A program made the position numbers and the translations under genes. Shown here piece by piece: positions 7,805 to 15,203 of a stretch of 34,513 bases of DNA. The notes under the pieces were generated by a model. It saw nothing but the letters and a program-made list of their open reading frames with translations, made no database searches and had not been told where the DNA came from. The number at the start of each line of letters is the position of its first letter. Positions within the stretch are counted from its first letter, which is position 1. The stretch lies in the NCBI GenBank assembly GCA_012520395.1, contig JAAYOL010000072.1, positions 1 to 34,513 on the forward strand, given 5' to 3'. Source of the DNA: Clostridiales bacterium (lineage in GTDB: Bacteria; Bacillota; Clostridia; Oscillospirales; Oscillospiraceae).

Positions 7805-8980
7805 ATGAACAAGGTCACGAACCTTCTGCGCGGCAGCGCTAGGTTGGAGATAAGGGGACAATTCCCCGAGCAGTTTATAAACACCCTTGCCGTAAGGGGC
7901 ATAGAGTTCTGGAAATTCAGAAAGCACAAGGACGGCAGGGCGGAGCTTAGCATACCCCTGAAGGCGGCTGCGGATATAGAGCGCTTAGCTTCAGGTACGG
8001 ACTGTGAAGTCAAAATTCTGAGGAAATCGGGATTGCCACACTTCCTCTATGGTCTGCGCCGCCGCTGGGCGCTTTTTGCGGGGATGATACTCTGCCTTAT
8101 CGCGGTTACCGCCCTCTCTCTTTTCGTATGGGAGATTGAAATATCGGGCAATGAAACGGTTGCGGACAACGAAATACTCTCGGTTCTCGATGAGCTCGGG
8201 GTGCGTATTGGCACCTTCGGGCTGTCGATAGACCAGCAGGACATAAGGAGCAGAGCCCTGGCAAAAATAGAGGAACTGTCCTGGCTGACGGTAAACATAA
8301 GCGGCACAAAAGCCGAGGTGATAGTCCGCGAGCGCATACCGAAGCCGGATATTGTGGACGAGAAGACACCGACAATAGTCATCGCGTCAAAGAACGGAGT
8401 CATTACCAAAATGAATGTTTACAGGGGCCTTCCAGCGGTCAACATAGGCGATACGGTGGCGGTGGGTGACGTCTTAGTGGGTGCTGAGCTGTCCAGTCTC
8501 AATTCGGGTGATAGGATAGTTCATGCAATGGCAGACATATATGCCCGAACCTGGTATGATTTTACATATGAAATGCCCCTTAACTATAAGTCAAAGCAAT
8601 ATACCGGGGCAACAGATAAAAAAAGAGCGGTTATTCTGTTTGGCAAACGAATAAATTTGTATTTAAGTACTGGATTTTCAGACGTATTTTGTGATAAAAT
8701 AATAAAAAACTCACCAGTTGTGCTGCCCGGCGGATATCACCTCCCTGTGAGGATAGTAACTGAGGTATACGAGGAGTACGAGTCGGAAGAAGAAACCATG
8801 GAAGTCTCAGAGGCGGAGCAGATACTTAAGGCGTGCCTGGCTCAGCGCCTTGACGAGCTGGTCGGCGATGGGGAGAAGGTTTCGGTCAGCTATAAGACTG
8901 ATGTGTCAGAAAATATTATTAAAGTCACAATAAGTGCCGAATGTATCGAGCAGATTGGGAAGATACAAGAGCTGCCCTGA
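7805..8980 (+). CDS. yqfD: Sporulation protein YqfD
   Basis: The 391-residue protein has a cytoplasmic N-terminal region and one membrane segment at about residues 88-109 (preceded by the positive cluster GLRRRW). A large external domain follows, beginning VWEIEISGNE and including WLTVNISGTKAEVIVRERIP and GVITKMNVYRGLPAV-type strands. This is the layout of YqfD, a sigma-E-controlled sporulation protein needed for a late engulfment or maturation step in Bacillus. The external part resembles beta-rich lipoyl/hybrid-like folds. ATG 7805 is preceded by GGGAGATAAA. An earlier in-frame start overlapping yqfC has no ribosome site. It is co-oriented with yqfC and phoH. Confidence 0.9.
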   Translation: MNKVTNLLRGSARLEIRGQFPEQFINTLAVRGIEFWKFRKHKDGRAELSIPLKAAADIERLASGTDCEVKILRKSGLPHFLYGLRRRWALFAGMILCLIAVTALSLFVWEIEISGNETVADNEILSVLDELGVRIGTFGLSIDQQDIRSRALAKIEELSWLTVNISGTKAEVIVRERIPKPDIVDEKTPTIVIASKNGVITKMNVYRGLPAVNIGDTVAVGDVLVGAELSSLNSGDRIVHAMADIYARTWYDFTYEMPLNYKSKQYTGATDKKRAVILFGKRINLYLSTGFSDVFCDKIIKNSPVVLPGGYHLPVRIVTEVYEEYESEEETMEVSEAEQILKACLAQRLDELVGDGEKVSVSYKTDVSENIIKVTISAECIEQIGKIQELP

Positions 8981-8999
8981 GAAAGGAAAAAAGGTGTAG

Positions 9000-9986
9000 A
9001 TGCTGGATAAAACCATGAATGTGGACAGGATGGAGCACATAATCAGCGTGTTCGGCTCCTTCGATGAGAATTTGAGAATTATAGAAACAGAGCTCGGGGT
9101 CCATGTCACGGACAGGGACTCCGAGCTGAAAATATCCGGAGAGCCGGAACAGGTCATGTACGCAGAGCGCGCTATCGAGGGGCTGCTGTCCTTAGCCGCC
9201 AAGGGCGAGAACATAGACTCGCAGAGCGTGCACTATATTATTAAAATGGTCCTCGACGGCAAGGCCGACAGAATATCGGAGCTTGCGCGCGACGTCGTAT
9301 GCGTCACGGCAAAGGGCAAGCCCATAAAGGCCAAGACCCTGGGACAGAAAAAATACGTTGAAGCCATAGTGAATAACACCATAACCATAGGGGTCGGCCC
9401 AGCCGGCACCGGCAAGACCTATCTCGCCGTGGCCGCTGCGGTAGCCGCCTTCAGAGAAAAGCGGGTAAACCGCATAATACTTACGCGCCCCGCCGTAGAG
9501 GCCGGAGAGAAGCTGGGATTTTTGCCGGGCGACCTTCAAAACAAGGTCGACCCCTATCTGCGTCCTTTGTACGACGCGCTCTTTGACATGCTCGGTGCGG
9601 AGACATATGCGAAATATTTAGAGAGAGGCAATATAGAGGTCGCGCCCCTGGCATATATGCGCGGCAGGACACTTGACGATTCGTTTATTATACTTGATGA
9701 GGCGCAAAACACCTCAAGGGAGCAGATGAAAATGTTCCTCACACGCCTTGGCTTCGGTTCAAAAATTGTGATAACCGGAGACGTGACACAGATTGATTTG
9801 CCCAAGGACAAGGCGAGCGGCCTCAAAGAGGTAGTAAAAATATTAAGGGATATTGATGACATTGCCATATGCAATCTGACCGCCGAGGACGTTGTCCGAC
9901 ACAGGCTGGTACAGAGGATAATAGAGGCATACGAAAACGGAATAAAAGCAGAGATTCCCGCAAAACACAGGAGATTAAGCAAATGA
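9000..9986 (+). CDS. phoH: PhoH family ATPase
   Basis: The 328-residue protein has an N-terminal KH-like region (about 10-70) and a PhoH P-loop domain with Walker A GPAGTGKT at 133-140 and Walker B IILDEAQN at 230-237. It also has the TRPAVEAGEKLGFLPGDL segment characteristic of the family. PhoH proteins are predicted RNA-associated ATPases/helicases, and in many bacteria they sit directly before ybeY, as here (ATGA overlap). AAGGTG precedes the ATG. The cytoplasmic role is probably in RNA processing together with YbeY; this is inferred from gene order. Confidence 0.93.
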   Translation: MLDKTMNVDRMEHIISVFGSFDENLRIIETELGVHVTDRDSELKISGEPEQVMYAERAIEGLLSLAAKGENIDSQSVHYIIKMVLDGKADRISELARDVVCVTAKGKPIKAKTLGQKKYVEAIVNNTITIGVGPAGTGKTYLAVAAAVAAFREKRVNRIILTRPAVEAGEKLGFLPGDLQNKVDPYLRPLYDALFDMLGAETYAKYLERGNIEVAPLAYMRGRTLDDSFIILDEAQNTSREQMKMFLTRLGFGSKIVITGDVTQIDLPKDKASGLKEVVKILRDIDDIAICNLTAEDVVRHRLVQRIIEAYENGIKAEIPAKHRRLSK

Positions 9987-10492
9987 GAAAGCAGGTAAAG
10001 CACAGGATCTACGTTACAAGAAAACAGCGTAGCAAAGAGGTCGAGAGCGTGACGCTGTTGGTGCGGCGCTGCGTGAAGGCGGCGCTCGCTGTCGAGGGCG
10101 TGGATTATCCTTGTGAGGTTAACGTGATTATAACAAGCGACAGGGAGATACAGTCCATAAACAGTCAAACAAGGGGAGTAGACAAGCCCACCGACGTACT
10201 GTCCTTTCCGATGTTTGAGTTCAGGCCCGGGCACTTCAAGGCGGATGAGAGCTACGCAGACCCTGAGACCGGGCGGATTTTTCTGGGGGACATAGTTCTT
10301 TCGCTTGACAGAGTATTGGCACAGGCCAAGAAATTCGGTCACAGCAGTCAGCGCGAAATGGCCTATCTAATAATACACGCCACCCTGCATCTGTTGGGCT
10401 ATGACCACAAGGATGAGGGTGAGGAGAAGGCCAGAATGCGCCGTCAGGAAAAGGAAATAATTAGGAAAATAGGTATAAACGACAATGAATAA
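9983..10492 (+). CDS. ybeY: Endoribonuclease YbeY (16S rRNA maturation)
   Basis: The 169-residue protein ends in the UPF0054 zinc motif HATLHLLGYDH, with metal-binding histidines at 132, 136 and 142. The conserved DKPTDVLSFPMFE segment lies at about 68-80. YbeY is a single-strand-specific endoribonuclease that takes part in 16S rRNA 3'-end maturation and ribosome quality control. I chose ATG 9983 because AGGAGA lies 8-9 bases upstream and the start overlaps the phoH stop. The frame is open further upstream inside phoH but those residues do not fit the family. The end overlaps era by 8 bases. Confidence 0.95.
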   Translation: MRKQVKHRIYVTRKQRSKEVESVTLLVRRCVKAALAVEGVDYPCEVNVIITSDREIQSINSQTRGVDKPTDVLSFPMFEFRPGHFKADESYADPETGRIFLGDIVLSLDRVLAQAKKFGHSSQREMAYLIIHATLHLLGYDHKDEGEEKARMRRQEKEIIRKIGINDNE

Positions 10493-11381
10493 GACTATTA
10501 CGAAGTCTGGTATTATCACAATAGTCGGAAGGCCGAATGTCGGCAAATCGACGCTTGCCAATGCAATAGTCGGCGAGAAGATTGCCATAGTGACCAATAA
10601 GCCGCAGACCACCAGAAACCGGATATACGCGGTGCTAAATCGCGGCGACACCCAGCTTGTCTTTATGGACACGCCGGGCTTCCACTCACCGCGCTCGAGA
10701 CTAGGCGACTACATGGTCAGGGTCGTAAACGAGAGCATTTCGGGCGTTGACGCCGTTATGCTGGTTGTGGAACCGATAGATAATATCGGAAAGCAGGAGC
10801 AGGAGCTTATTAAGCGGATAAAGAACACCGGAATACCCTCTGTGCTGGTCATAAACAAGGTGGACACTGTCCCCAAGGAGGAGCTTTTGGCGGTAATAAA
10901 GACCTATAGCGAGGCCCACGAATTTGACGAGATAATACCGATTTCCGCCAGAAAGGGCGATGGGGTGGACTATCTGCTCTCCATCCTTGTCAAGTACGCA
11001 ACCGAGGGGCAACCCCTTTTCCCGGAAGGCATGGTCACTGATCAGCCCGAAAAACAGGTCTGCGCCGAGATAATCCGGGAGAAGCTGCTTATGTGCCTCG
11101 ACAAGGAGGTGCCGCACGGCACCGCGGTTGAAGTTACAAGGTTTTCCGAGCGCGACAACGAAATAATCGACCTCGATGTGACGATTTTTTGTGATAAGCG
11201 TGCTCATAAGGGCATAATAATAGGCAGAAACGGTGCCATGCTGAAAAAAATTGGAGAGCTTGCAAGACGTGATATTGAGGCTTTTATGGGCACAAAGGTA
11301 TTCTTGCAGACCTGGGTAAAGGTGAAGGAAAACTGGCGCGACAGCAATGTGCAACTGAGAAATTTTGGCTACGACGGCTGA
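10485..11381 (+). CDS. era: GTPase Era
   Basis: The 298-residue protein has all GTPase motifs: GRPNVGKS at 15-22 (G1), DTPGF at 62-66 (G3), NKVD at 124-127 (G4) and SA at 154-155 (G5). The C-terminal KH domain has its GxxG loop (IIGRNG) at 245-250. Era binds the 3' end of 16S rRNA and acts as an assembly factor of the 30S subunit. The ATG overlaps the end of ybeY, so the two are translationally coupled. In Bacillus, dgkA and cdd usually lie between ybeY and era; here they are absent. Confidence 0.97.
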   Translation: MNKTITKSGIITIVGRPNVGKSTLANAIVGEKIAIVTNKPQTTRNRIYAVLNRGDTQLVFMDTPGFHSPRSRLGDYMVRVVNESISGVDAVMLVVEPIDNIGKQEQELIKRIKNTGIPSVLVINKVDTVPKEELLAVIKTYSEAHEFDEIIPISARKGDGVDYLLSILVKYATEGQPLFPEGMVTDQPEKQVCAEIIREKLLMCLDKEVPHGTAVEVTRFSERDNEIIDLDVTIFCDKRAHKGIIIGRNGAMLKKIGELARRDIEAFMGTKVFLQTWVKVKENWRDSNVQLRNFGYDG

Positions 11382-11463
11382 GCATTTCTGAGAGAGGGAC
11401 TAAAAATTACCCGTATAGTATAGTCTGAAACAAGACAAGCTATGAGCAGCGGAGGTAAGGACT

Positions 11464-11550
11464 ATGAACATTGCTGCTATATGGAACTTGTTTGCAAAGA
11501 CCGGTGACCCTCGCTTCTACCTACTGTACAGGCTGCTCTCAGAGCGCTGA
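11464..11550 (+). CDS. yqzL: YqzL-like mini-protein
   Basis: A 28-residue protein, MNIAAIWNLFAKTGDPRFYL followed by LYRLLSER. The W-x-x-F-x-x-TG-x(4)-YLLY core matches the YqzL family, whose gene lies between era and recO in Bacillus. Position, strand and sequence all agree. It has a strong ribosome site, GGAGG with an 8-base spacing. B. subtilis YqzL is about 47 residues, so this is a short version that keeps the core and little else. Function of the family is unknown. Confidence 0.8.
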   Translation: MNIAAIWNLFAKTGDPRFYLLYRLLSER

Positions 11551-11581
11551 CTGCGGCTGTATGTACGCTTCCCAAAAATCA

Positions 11582-11614
11582 CATGCCCGGAGGGTAAGTT
11601 ACTCTCCGGGCATG
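11582..11614 (+). terminator. Strong hairpin between yqzL and recO
   Basis: CATGCCCGGAG (11582-11592) pairs perfectly over 11 bp with CTCCGGGCATG (11604-11614) around an 11-base loop. No T-run follows. It ends about 20 bases before the recO start, close to the recO ribosome site, so it may be an attenuator, a processing site or an mRNA stabiliser rather than a simple terminator. Confidence 0.5.
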
Positions 11615-11634
11615 ACACCAAGTGGAGAATACAT

Positions 11635-12402
11635 ATGTTCAAAATCACAAAAGGCCTGGTGCTACGCGAGACAAATTATAAAGAGGCCGATAAGATGCTG
11701 ACCGTTCTGACCGAGTCGGACGGCAAGGTGTCCGTATCGGCAAGGGGCACAAGGCGCAAGGGCAGCCGCATAGGTGCGGCCTCCCAGCTGCTTGCCTATT
11801 CGGAGATGACTTTGTTTTGCTACAAAGGACGCTGGTCCCTGAACGAGGCAAATACAATAGAGCTTTTCCCCGCCATCAGGGGTGATATAGAGCTGCTGGC
11901 CTTGGGTTCGTATTTTGCAGAGCTTTTGGAGGCTGTCACGGATGAGGATCAGCCAAACCCTGAGATTTTGAGTCTCGGCCTCAACAGCCTTTATGCCCTC
12001 GGCAAAAAAACATACGCGAAAGAGCTGATTAAGGCCGCTTTTGAAATACGCCTTATTTGTCTTTCAGGCTACGAGCCTGAGCTGGATACCTGTGTAAAGT
12101 GCAGCTCAGAGGATTTGGAAGGTATGATGTTCGGCCTGCAAAGCGGAGGAATACACTGCCCGAAGTGTGCCGAGGACGGGGAGCGCTCGATGCCGCTTTG
12201 CCCCGGCTCGCTGAGCGCCCTGAGGTATATTGTAAGTGCGGAGCCAAAAAAGCTGTTTTCCTTCAGACTGGGCGCCGCCGCCGCAAAGCGCCTTGCAGAC
12301 ATCGCAGAGGCATATATTCTTTCTCAGCTTGAGCGCGGCTTCAAGACGCTTGAATTTTATAAGAACCTGAACATATTAGGAGAACACAATGGAGTTTCAT
12401 GA
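11635..12402 (+). CDS. recO: DNA repair protein RecO
   Basis: The 255-residue protein has the RecO layout. The N-terminal OB-fold begins FKITKGLVLRETNYKEADKM and includes VSVSARGTRRKGSR, and is followed by an alpha-helical domain. A four-cysteine zinc site lies at C153, C156, C175 and C178 (CVKC...CPKC). RecO works with RecR to load RecA on SSB-coated single-stranded DNA in the RecFOR pathway. GGAG lies 8 bases before the ATG. The end overlaps mutS2 by 14 bases. Its place after era and yqzL is conserved in Firmicutes. Confidence 0.95.
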   Translation: MFKITKGLVLRETNYKEADKMLTVLTESDGKVSVSARGTRRKGSRIGAASQLLAYSEMTLFCYKGRWSLNEANTIELFPAIRGDIELLALGSYFAELLEAVTDEDQPNPEILSLGLNSLYALGKKTYAKELIKAAFEIRLICLSGYEPELDTCVKCSSEDLEGMMFGLQSGGIHCPKCAEDGERSMPLCPGSLSALRYIVSAEPKKLFSFRLGAAAAKRLADIAEAYILSQLERGFKTLEFYKNLNILGEHNGVS

Positions 12403-14752
12403 AAAATCATTAAACACGCTGGAGCTGCCCGCTGTGCTGGAAATGCTGTGCGCTGAGGCGGTGAGTGAGAGTGCTAAGGAGCGCGCCGTGGCGCTTCGGC
12501 CCTCAGCGAACATATATGAGATAGCTGACCGCCTGAAGGAGACCTCCGACGCCAAAGCTTTGATAGCGATAAACGGAAATCCCTCGTTTTACGGGGTGAA
12601 GGATGTCAGCGGCGCCCTCGTAAGGGCTCAGCGGGGCGGTATGCTAAGCACAAGAGAGCTTCTGGATATAGCCGGCGTTCTGCGCGCTGCCCGTACGGTC
12701 AAATCCTATTCCGCTGCGGAAGGGACGAGCCTTGCGGGCCTGTTTGCCTCCCTGCGCGGGAATAAGTATCTTGAGGAAACTATTACAAATTCAATTACCG
12801 GAGAGGATGAGATAGCCGATGCGGCAAGCAGTGAGCTTGCGGCAATACGCCGGCATATGCGTGCAGCAAGTGCACGTGTTCGCGAAGCACTGCAGAAGAT
12901 AATATCCTCGCCAAGCTATTCAAAGGCGCTGCAGGACCCCATTATAACGATGCGCTCAGACCGCTATGTCGTGCCCGTGAAAGCCGAGCACAAAAACTCC
13001 GTGCCCGGTCTGGTGCACGATATTTCAGCCAGCGGAGCGACACTTTTTATCGAGCCGATGCAGGCGGTTAAGGCCAATAACGAAATCAGGGAGTTGCAGG
13101 CCAAGGAAGAAAAGGAGATAGAGCGGATTCTTATGGCGCTGTCGGCTGAGGCGGCGGCATACAGGGAGAATATCGGCTCGGACTTTTCTATCCTTGTCGA
13201 GCTCGACCTGATTTTCGCCAGGGCGAAGCTGTCATATAAGCTAAACTGCTCGGAGCCCGAGGTTTCGGATAAGGGCGGCCTTGTTCTGAGGCGCGCAAGG
13301 CATCCGCTCCTGCCCCAAAAATCCGCTGTGCCCATCGACATCGCGCTCGGCGGTGACTATGATACCCTTGTGATTACCGGACCGAACACCGGCGGCAAGA
13401 CCGTCAGCCTTAAAACCCTGGGGCTTTTGTGCCTTATGGCCCAGTGCGGCCTGCACATCCCGGTAGACGACGGCAGTAGGGTCTGTATATTTGAGAAGAT
13501 TATGGCGGACATAGGTGACGAGCAGAGCATAGAGCAGTCGCTCTCTACCTTTTCATCCCATATGACCAATATCGTTCAAATACTGGAGGAAGCCGAAGAA
13601 AATACGCTCCTGCTATTCGACGAACTGGGCGCGGGAACGGACCCTGTGGAGGGCGCGGCTTTGGCGATAGCTATTATTGAATACGCCCGCTCCCGCGGCG
13701 CGAAAATTGCAGCCACGACGCACTATGCGGAGCTTAAAATTTACGGAACCTCAACGCCGGGGGTTATGAACGCATCCTGCGAATTCGATGTTGAAACCTT
13801 GCGTCCGACCTACAGGCTTGTCACGGGCATCCCGGGCAAGTCCAACGCCTTTGCCATCTCGGAGCGACTTGGCCTGCCCAGGGCAATAATAGCTGATGCG
13901 GAGAGCAGGCTAGACAGCGGCAGTGCCGATTTTGAAAAGGTGCTCTCGGAGCTTGATGAGCGCCGCCAGAGGATGGAGAAGGAGCAACTGGAGATTAAAA
14001 AACTCCTCCTCAAGGCCGAGGAGGATGAGAAAAAGGCGGCAGAATACAGAAAGCTTATCGAGCGGGAGAAGGAAAAGGCCGCAAAAATCGCTAGGCGCGA
14101 GGCCGACAGTATACTTGAGGAGGCCCGCAGAACAGCAGACGAGGTTTTCGACGAGCTAAGCCGTATCCGCCGTGAGAGCGCTAAGGAAAACTGGCAGGAG
14201 GTCAACACCACCGGCTCTGAAATAATGCGTAAAATCAACAAAGCACAGGACAGTATGCGTCGGACATCTGAAAAAGAAGCACCGGCGCCCTCATCAAGGC
14301 CGGTCAAAGCGGGCGATACCGTTGAGATACTCAGCATTGGTACGAAGGCCGTGGTGGAGAGCGTATCCCCGGACCGGGTACTGACGCTAAAGGCGGGCAT
14401 AATGAAGATTACCGCACGCGAGGATGAGGTTAGACTCCTGGAAGGCGAGACTATTAAATCAGCAAAAAGAATAATTGCAAAATCGGAGGCAAAGCTGCGC
14501 ACCGAGGCGGCAAAGCCTGAAATCGACGTAAGGGGAATGATGAGCGACGAGGCGGTCAGCGCCGTTGAGATGTTTATTGATTCGGCAGTCTTGGGGAGGC
14601 TTGAGACCGTGAGGATAATACACGGCAAGGGCACAGGTGCGCTCAGGGCGGCAATTCAGGCCAGCCTCCGGAAAAACCGCCAGGTTAAGTCCTTCAGGCT
14701 CGGGGTATACGGAGAGGGCGAGAGCGGAGTTACGATAGCGCAGCTCAAATAA
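12389..14752 (+). CDS. mutS2: Endonuclease MutS2
   Basis: The 787-residue protein has a MutS-type core without the mismatch-recognition domain. A helical clamp/lever region (about 1-300) precedes the ATPase with Walker A GPNTGGKT at 331-338 and Walker B LLLFDELGAGTDP at 407-419. A long charged coiled coil follows at about 510-620 (rich in E, K, R), then a KOW-like linker and a C-terminal Smr domain (about 710-787, containing IDVRGMMSDEAV and IIHGKGTGALR). MutS2 is reported to limit recombination and to split collided ribosomes; the Smr domain is the nuclease. AGGAGA precedes the ATG. It ends the operon before an HPr-specific promoter. Confidence 0.96.
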   Translation: MEFHEKSLNTLELPAVLEMLCAEAVSESAKERAVALRPSANIYEIADRLKETSDAKALIAINGNPSFYGVKDVSGALVRAQRGGMLSTRELLDIAGVLRAARTVKSYSAAEGTSLAGLFASLRGNKYLEETITNSITGEDEIADAASSELAAIRRHMRAASARVREALQKIISSPSYSKALQDPIITMRSDRYVVPVKAEHKNSVPGLVHDISASGATLFIEPMQAVKANNEIRELQAKEEKEIERILMALSAEAAAYRENIGSDFSILVELDLIFARAKLSYKLNCSEPEVSDKGGLVLRRARHPLLPQKSAVPIDIALGGDYDTLVITGPNTGGKTVSLKTLGLLCLMAQCGLHIPVDDGSRVCIFEKIMADIGDEQSIEQSLSTFSSHMTNIVQILEEAEENTLLLFDELGAGTDPVEGAALAIAIIEYARSRGAKIAATTHYAELKIYGTSTPGVMNASCEFDVETLRPTYRLVTGIPGKSNAFAISERLGLPRAIIADAESRLDSGSADFEKVLSELDERRQRMEKEQLEIKKLLLKAEEDEKKAAEYRKLIEREKEKAAKIARREADSILEEARRTADEVFDELSRIRRESAKENWQEVNTTGSEIMRKINKAQDSMRRTSEKEAPAPSSRPVKAGDTVEILSIGTKAVVESVSPDRVLTLKAGIMKITAREDEVRLLEGETIKSAKRIIAKSEAKLRTEAAKPEIDVRGMMSDEAVSAVEMFIDSAVLGRLETVRIIHGKGTGALRAAIQASLRKNRQVKSFRLGVYGEGESGVTIAQLK

Positions 14753-14772
14753 TGGCCGAAGGGAAAAACATG

Positions 14773-14801
14773 TTGACGTTACCGATTCGGTTTGGTAAAA
14801 T
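14773..14801 (+). promoter_or_regulatory. Sigma-A-like promoter of the HPr gene
   Basis: TTGACG (14773-14778), a 17-base spacer ending in TGG (extended -10), then TAAAAT (14796-14801), 47 bases before the HPr ATG. Confidence 0.72.
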
Positions 14802-14848
14802 ATTAATGAAGATCAGAATTCAAAACGGGACGAAAAGGAGTGGCTTCT

Positions 14849-15112
14849 ATGTATATTAAGGAGACTGTTGTAAACAATCAGGTGGGGCTGCACGCAAGAC
14901 CGGCTACTTTCTTCATACAGAAGGCAAATGAATTCAAAAGCAGTATCTGGATAGAGAAGGAGGAGCGCAGGGTAAATGCCAAAAGTCTGCTTGGCGTCCT
15001 GTCACTCGGAATAGTAAAGGGCAGCAAGATAAGCATTATAGCCGACGGTTCCGATGAAAAAGAAGCTGTAAACACACTTGTGGAGCTGATCTCCTCAAAT
15101 TTTTCCGAGTAA
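14849..15112 (+). CDS. ptsH: Phosphocarrier protein HPr
   Basis: The 87-residue protein has the phosphorylatable His15 in GLHARPAT and the regulatory Ser46 in NAKSLLGVLSLG, both at canonical positions when the ATG at 14849 is used. That supports this start over the GTG 9 bases upstream, which overlaps the AAAAGGAG site. His15 carries phosphate from enzyme I to PTS permeases. Ser46 is the target of HPr kinase in catabolite control in Firmicutes. The presence of His15 argues against Crh. The gene stands alone with its own promoter and terminator; enzyme I is not adjacent. Confidence 0.94.
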   Translation: MYIKETVVNNQVGLHARPATFFIQKANEFKSSIWIEKEERRVNAKSLLGVLSLGIVKGSKISIIADGSDEKEAVNTLVELISSNFSE

Positions 15113-15143
15113 TATAGACATAATTAATAACATAAAGCAAAGG

Positions 15144-15180
15144 CCCGAGTCAGGCGATAGCCCGACTCGGGTGTTTTTTT
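15144..15180 (+). terminator. Rho-independent terminator after HPr
   Basis: CCCGAGTC pairs with GACTCGGG, with an inner GGC/GCC stem and a GATA loop, followed by TG and seven Ts. It lies 31 bases past the HPr stop and faces the convergent M14 peptidase gene. Confidence 0.9.
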
Positions 15181-15203
15181 GTTAATGGAGCAGAGAGCAT
15201 TAG

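Noticed and set aside
11411..11427. Two overlapping TATAGT hexamers before yqzL as a promoter
   Set aside because: No acceptable -35 at 16-18 bases for either.
13810..14634. Long minus-strand frame of 274 codons inside mutS2
   Set aside because: Very Ser-rich translation opposite the Glu/Lys-rich coiled coil of MutS2, typical of an antisense shadow.
14840..14848. GTG start three codons upstream for HPr
   Set aside because: The GTG overlaps the AAAAGGAG site. The ATG gives canonical His15 and Ser46 numbering.
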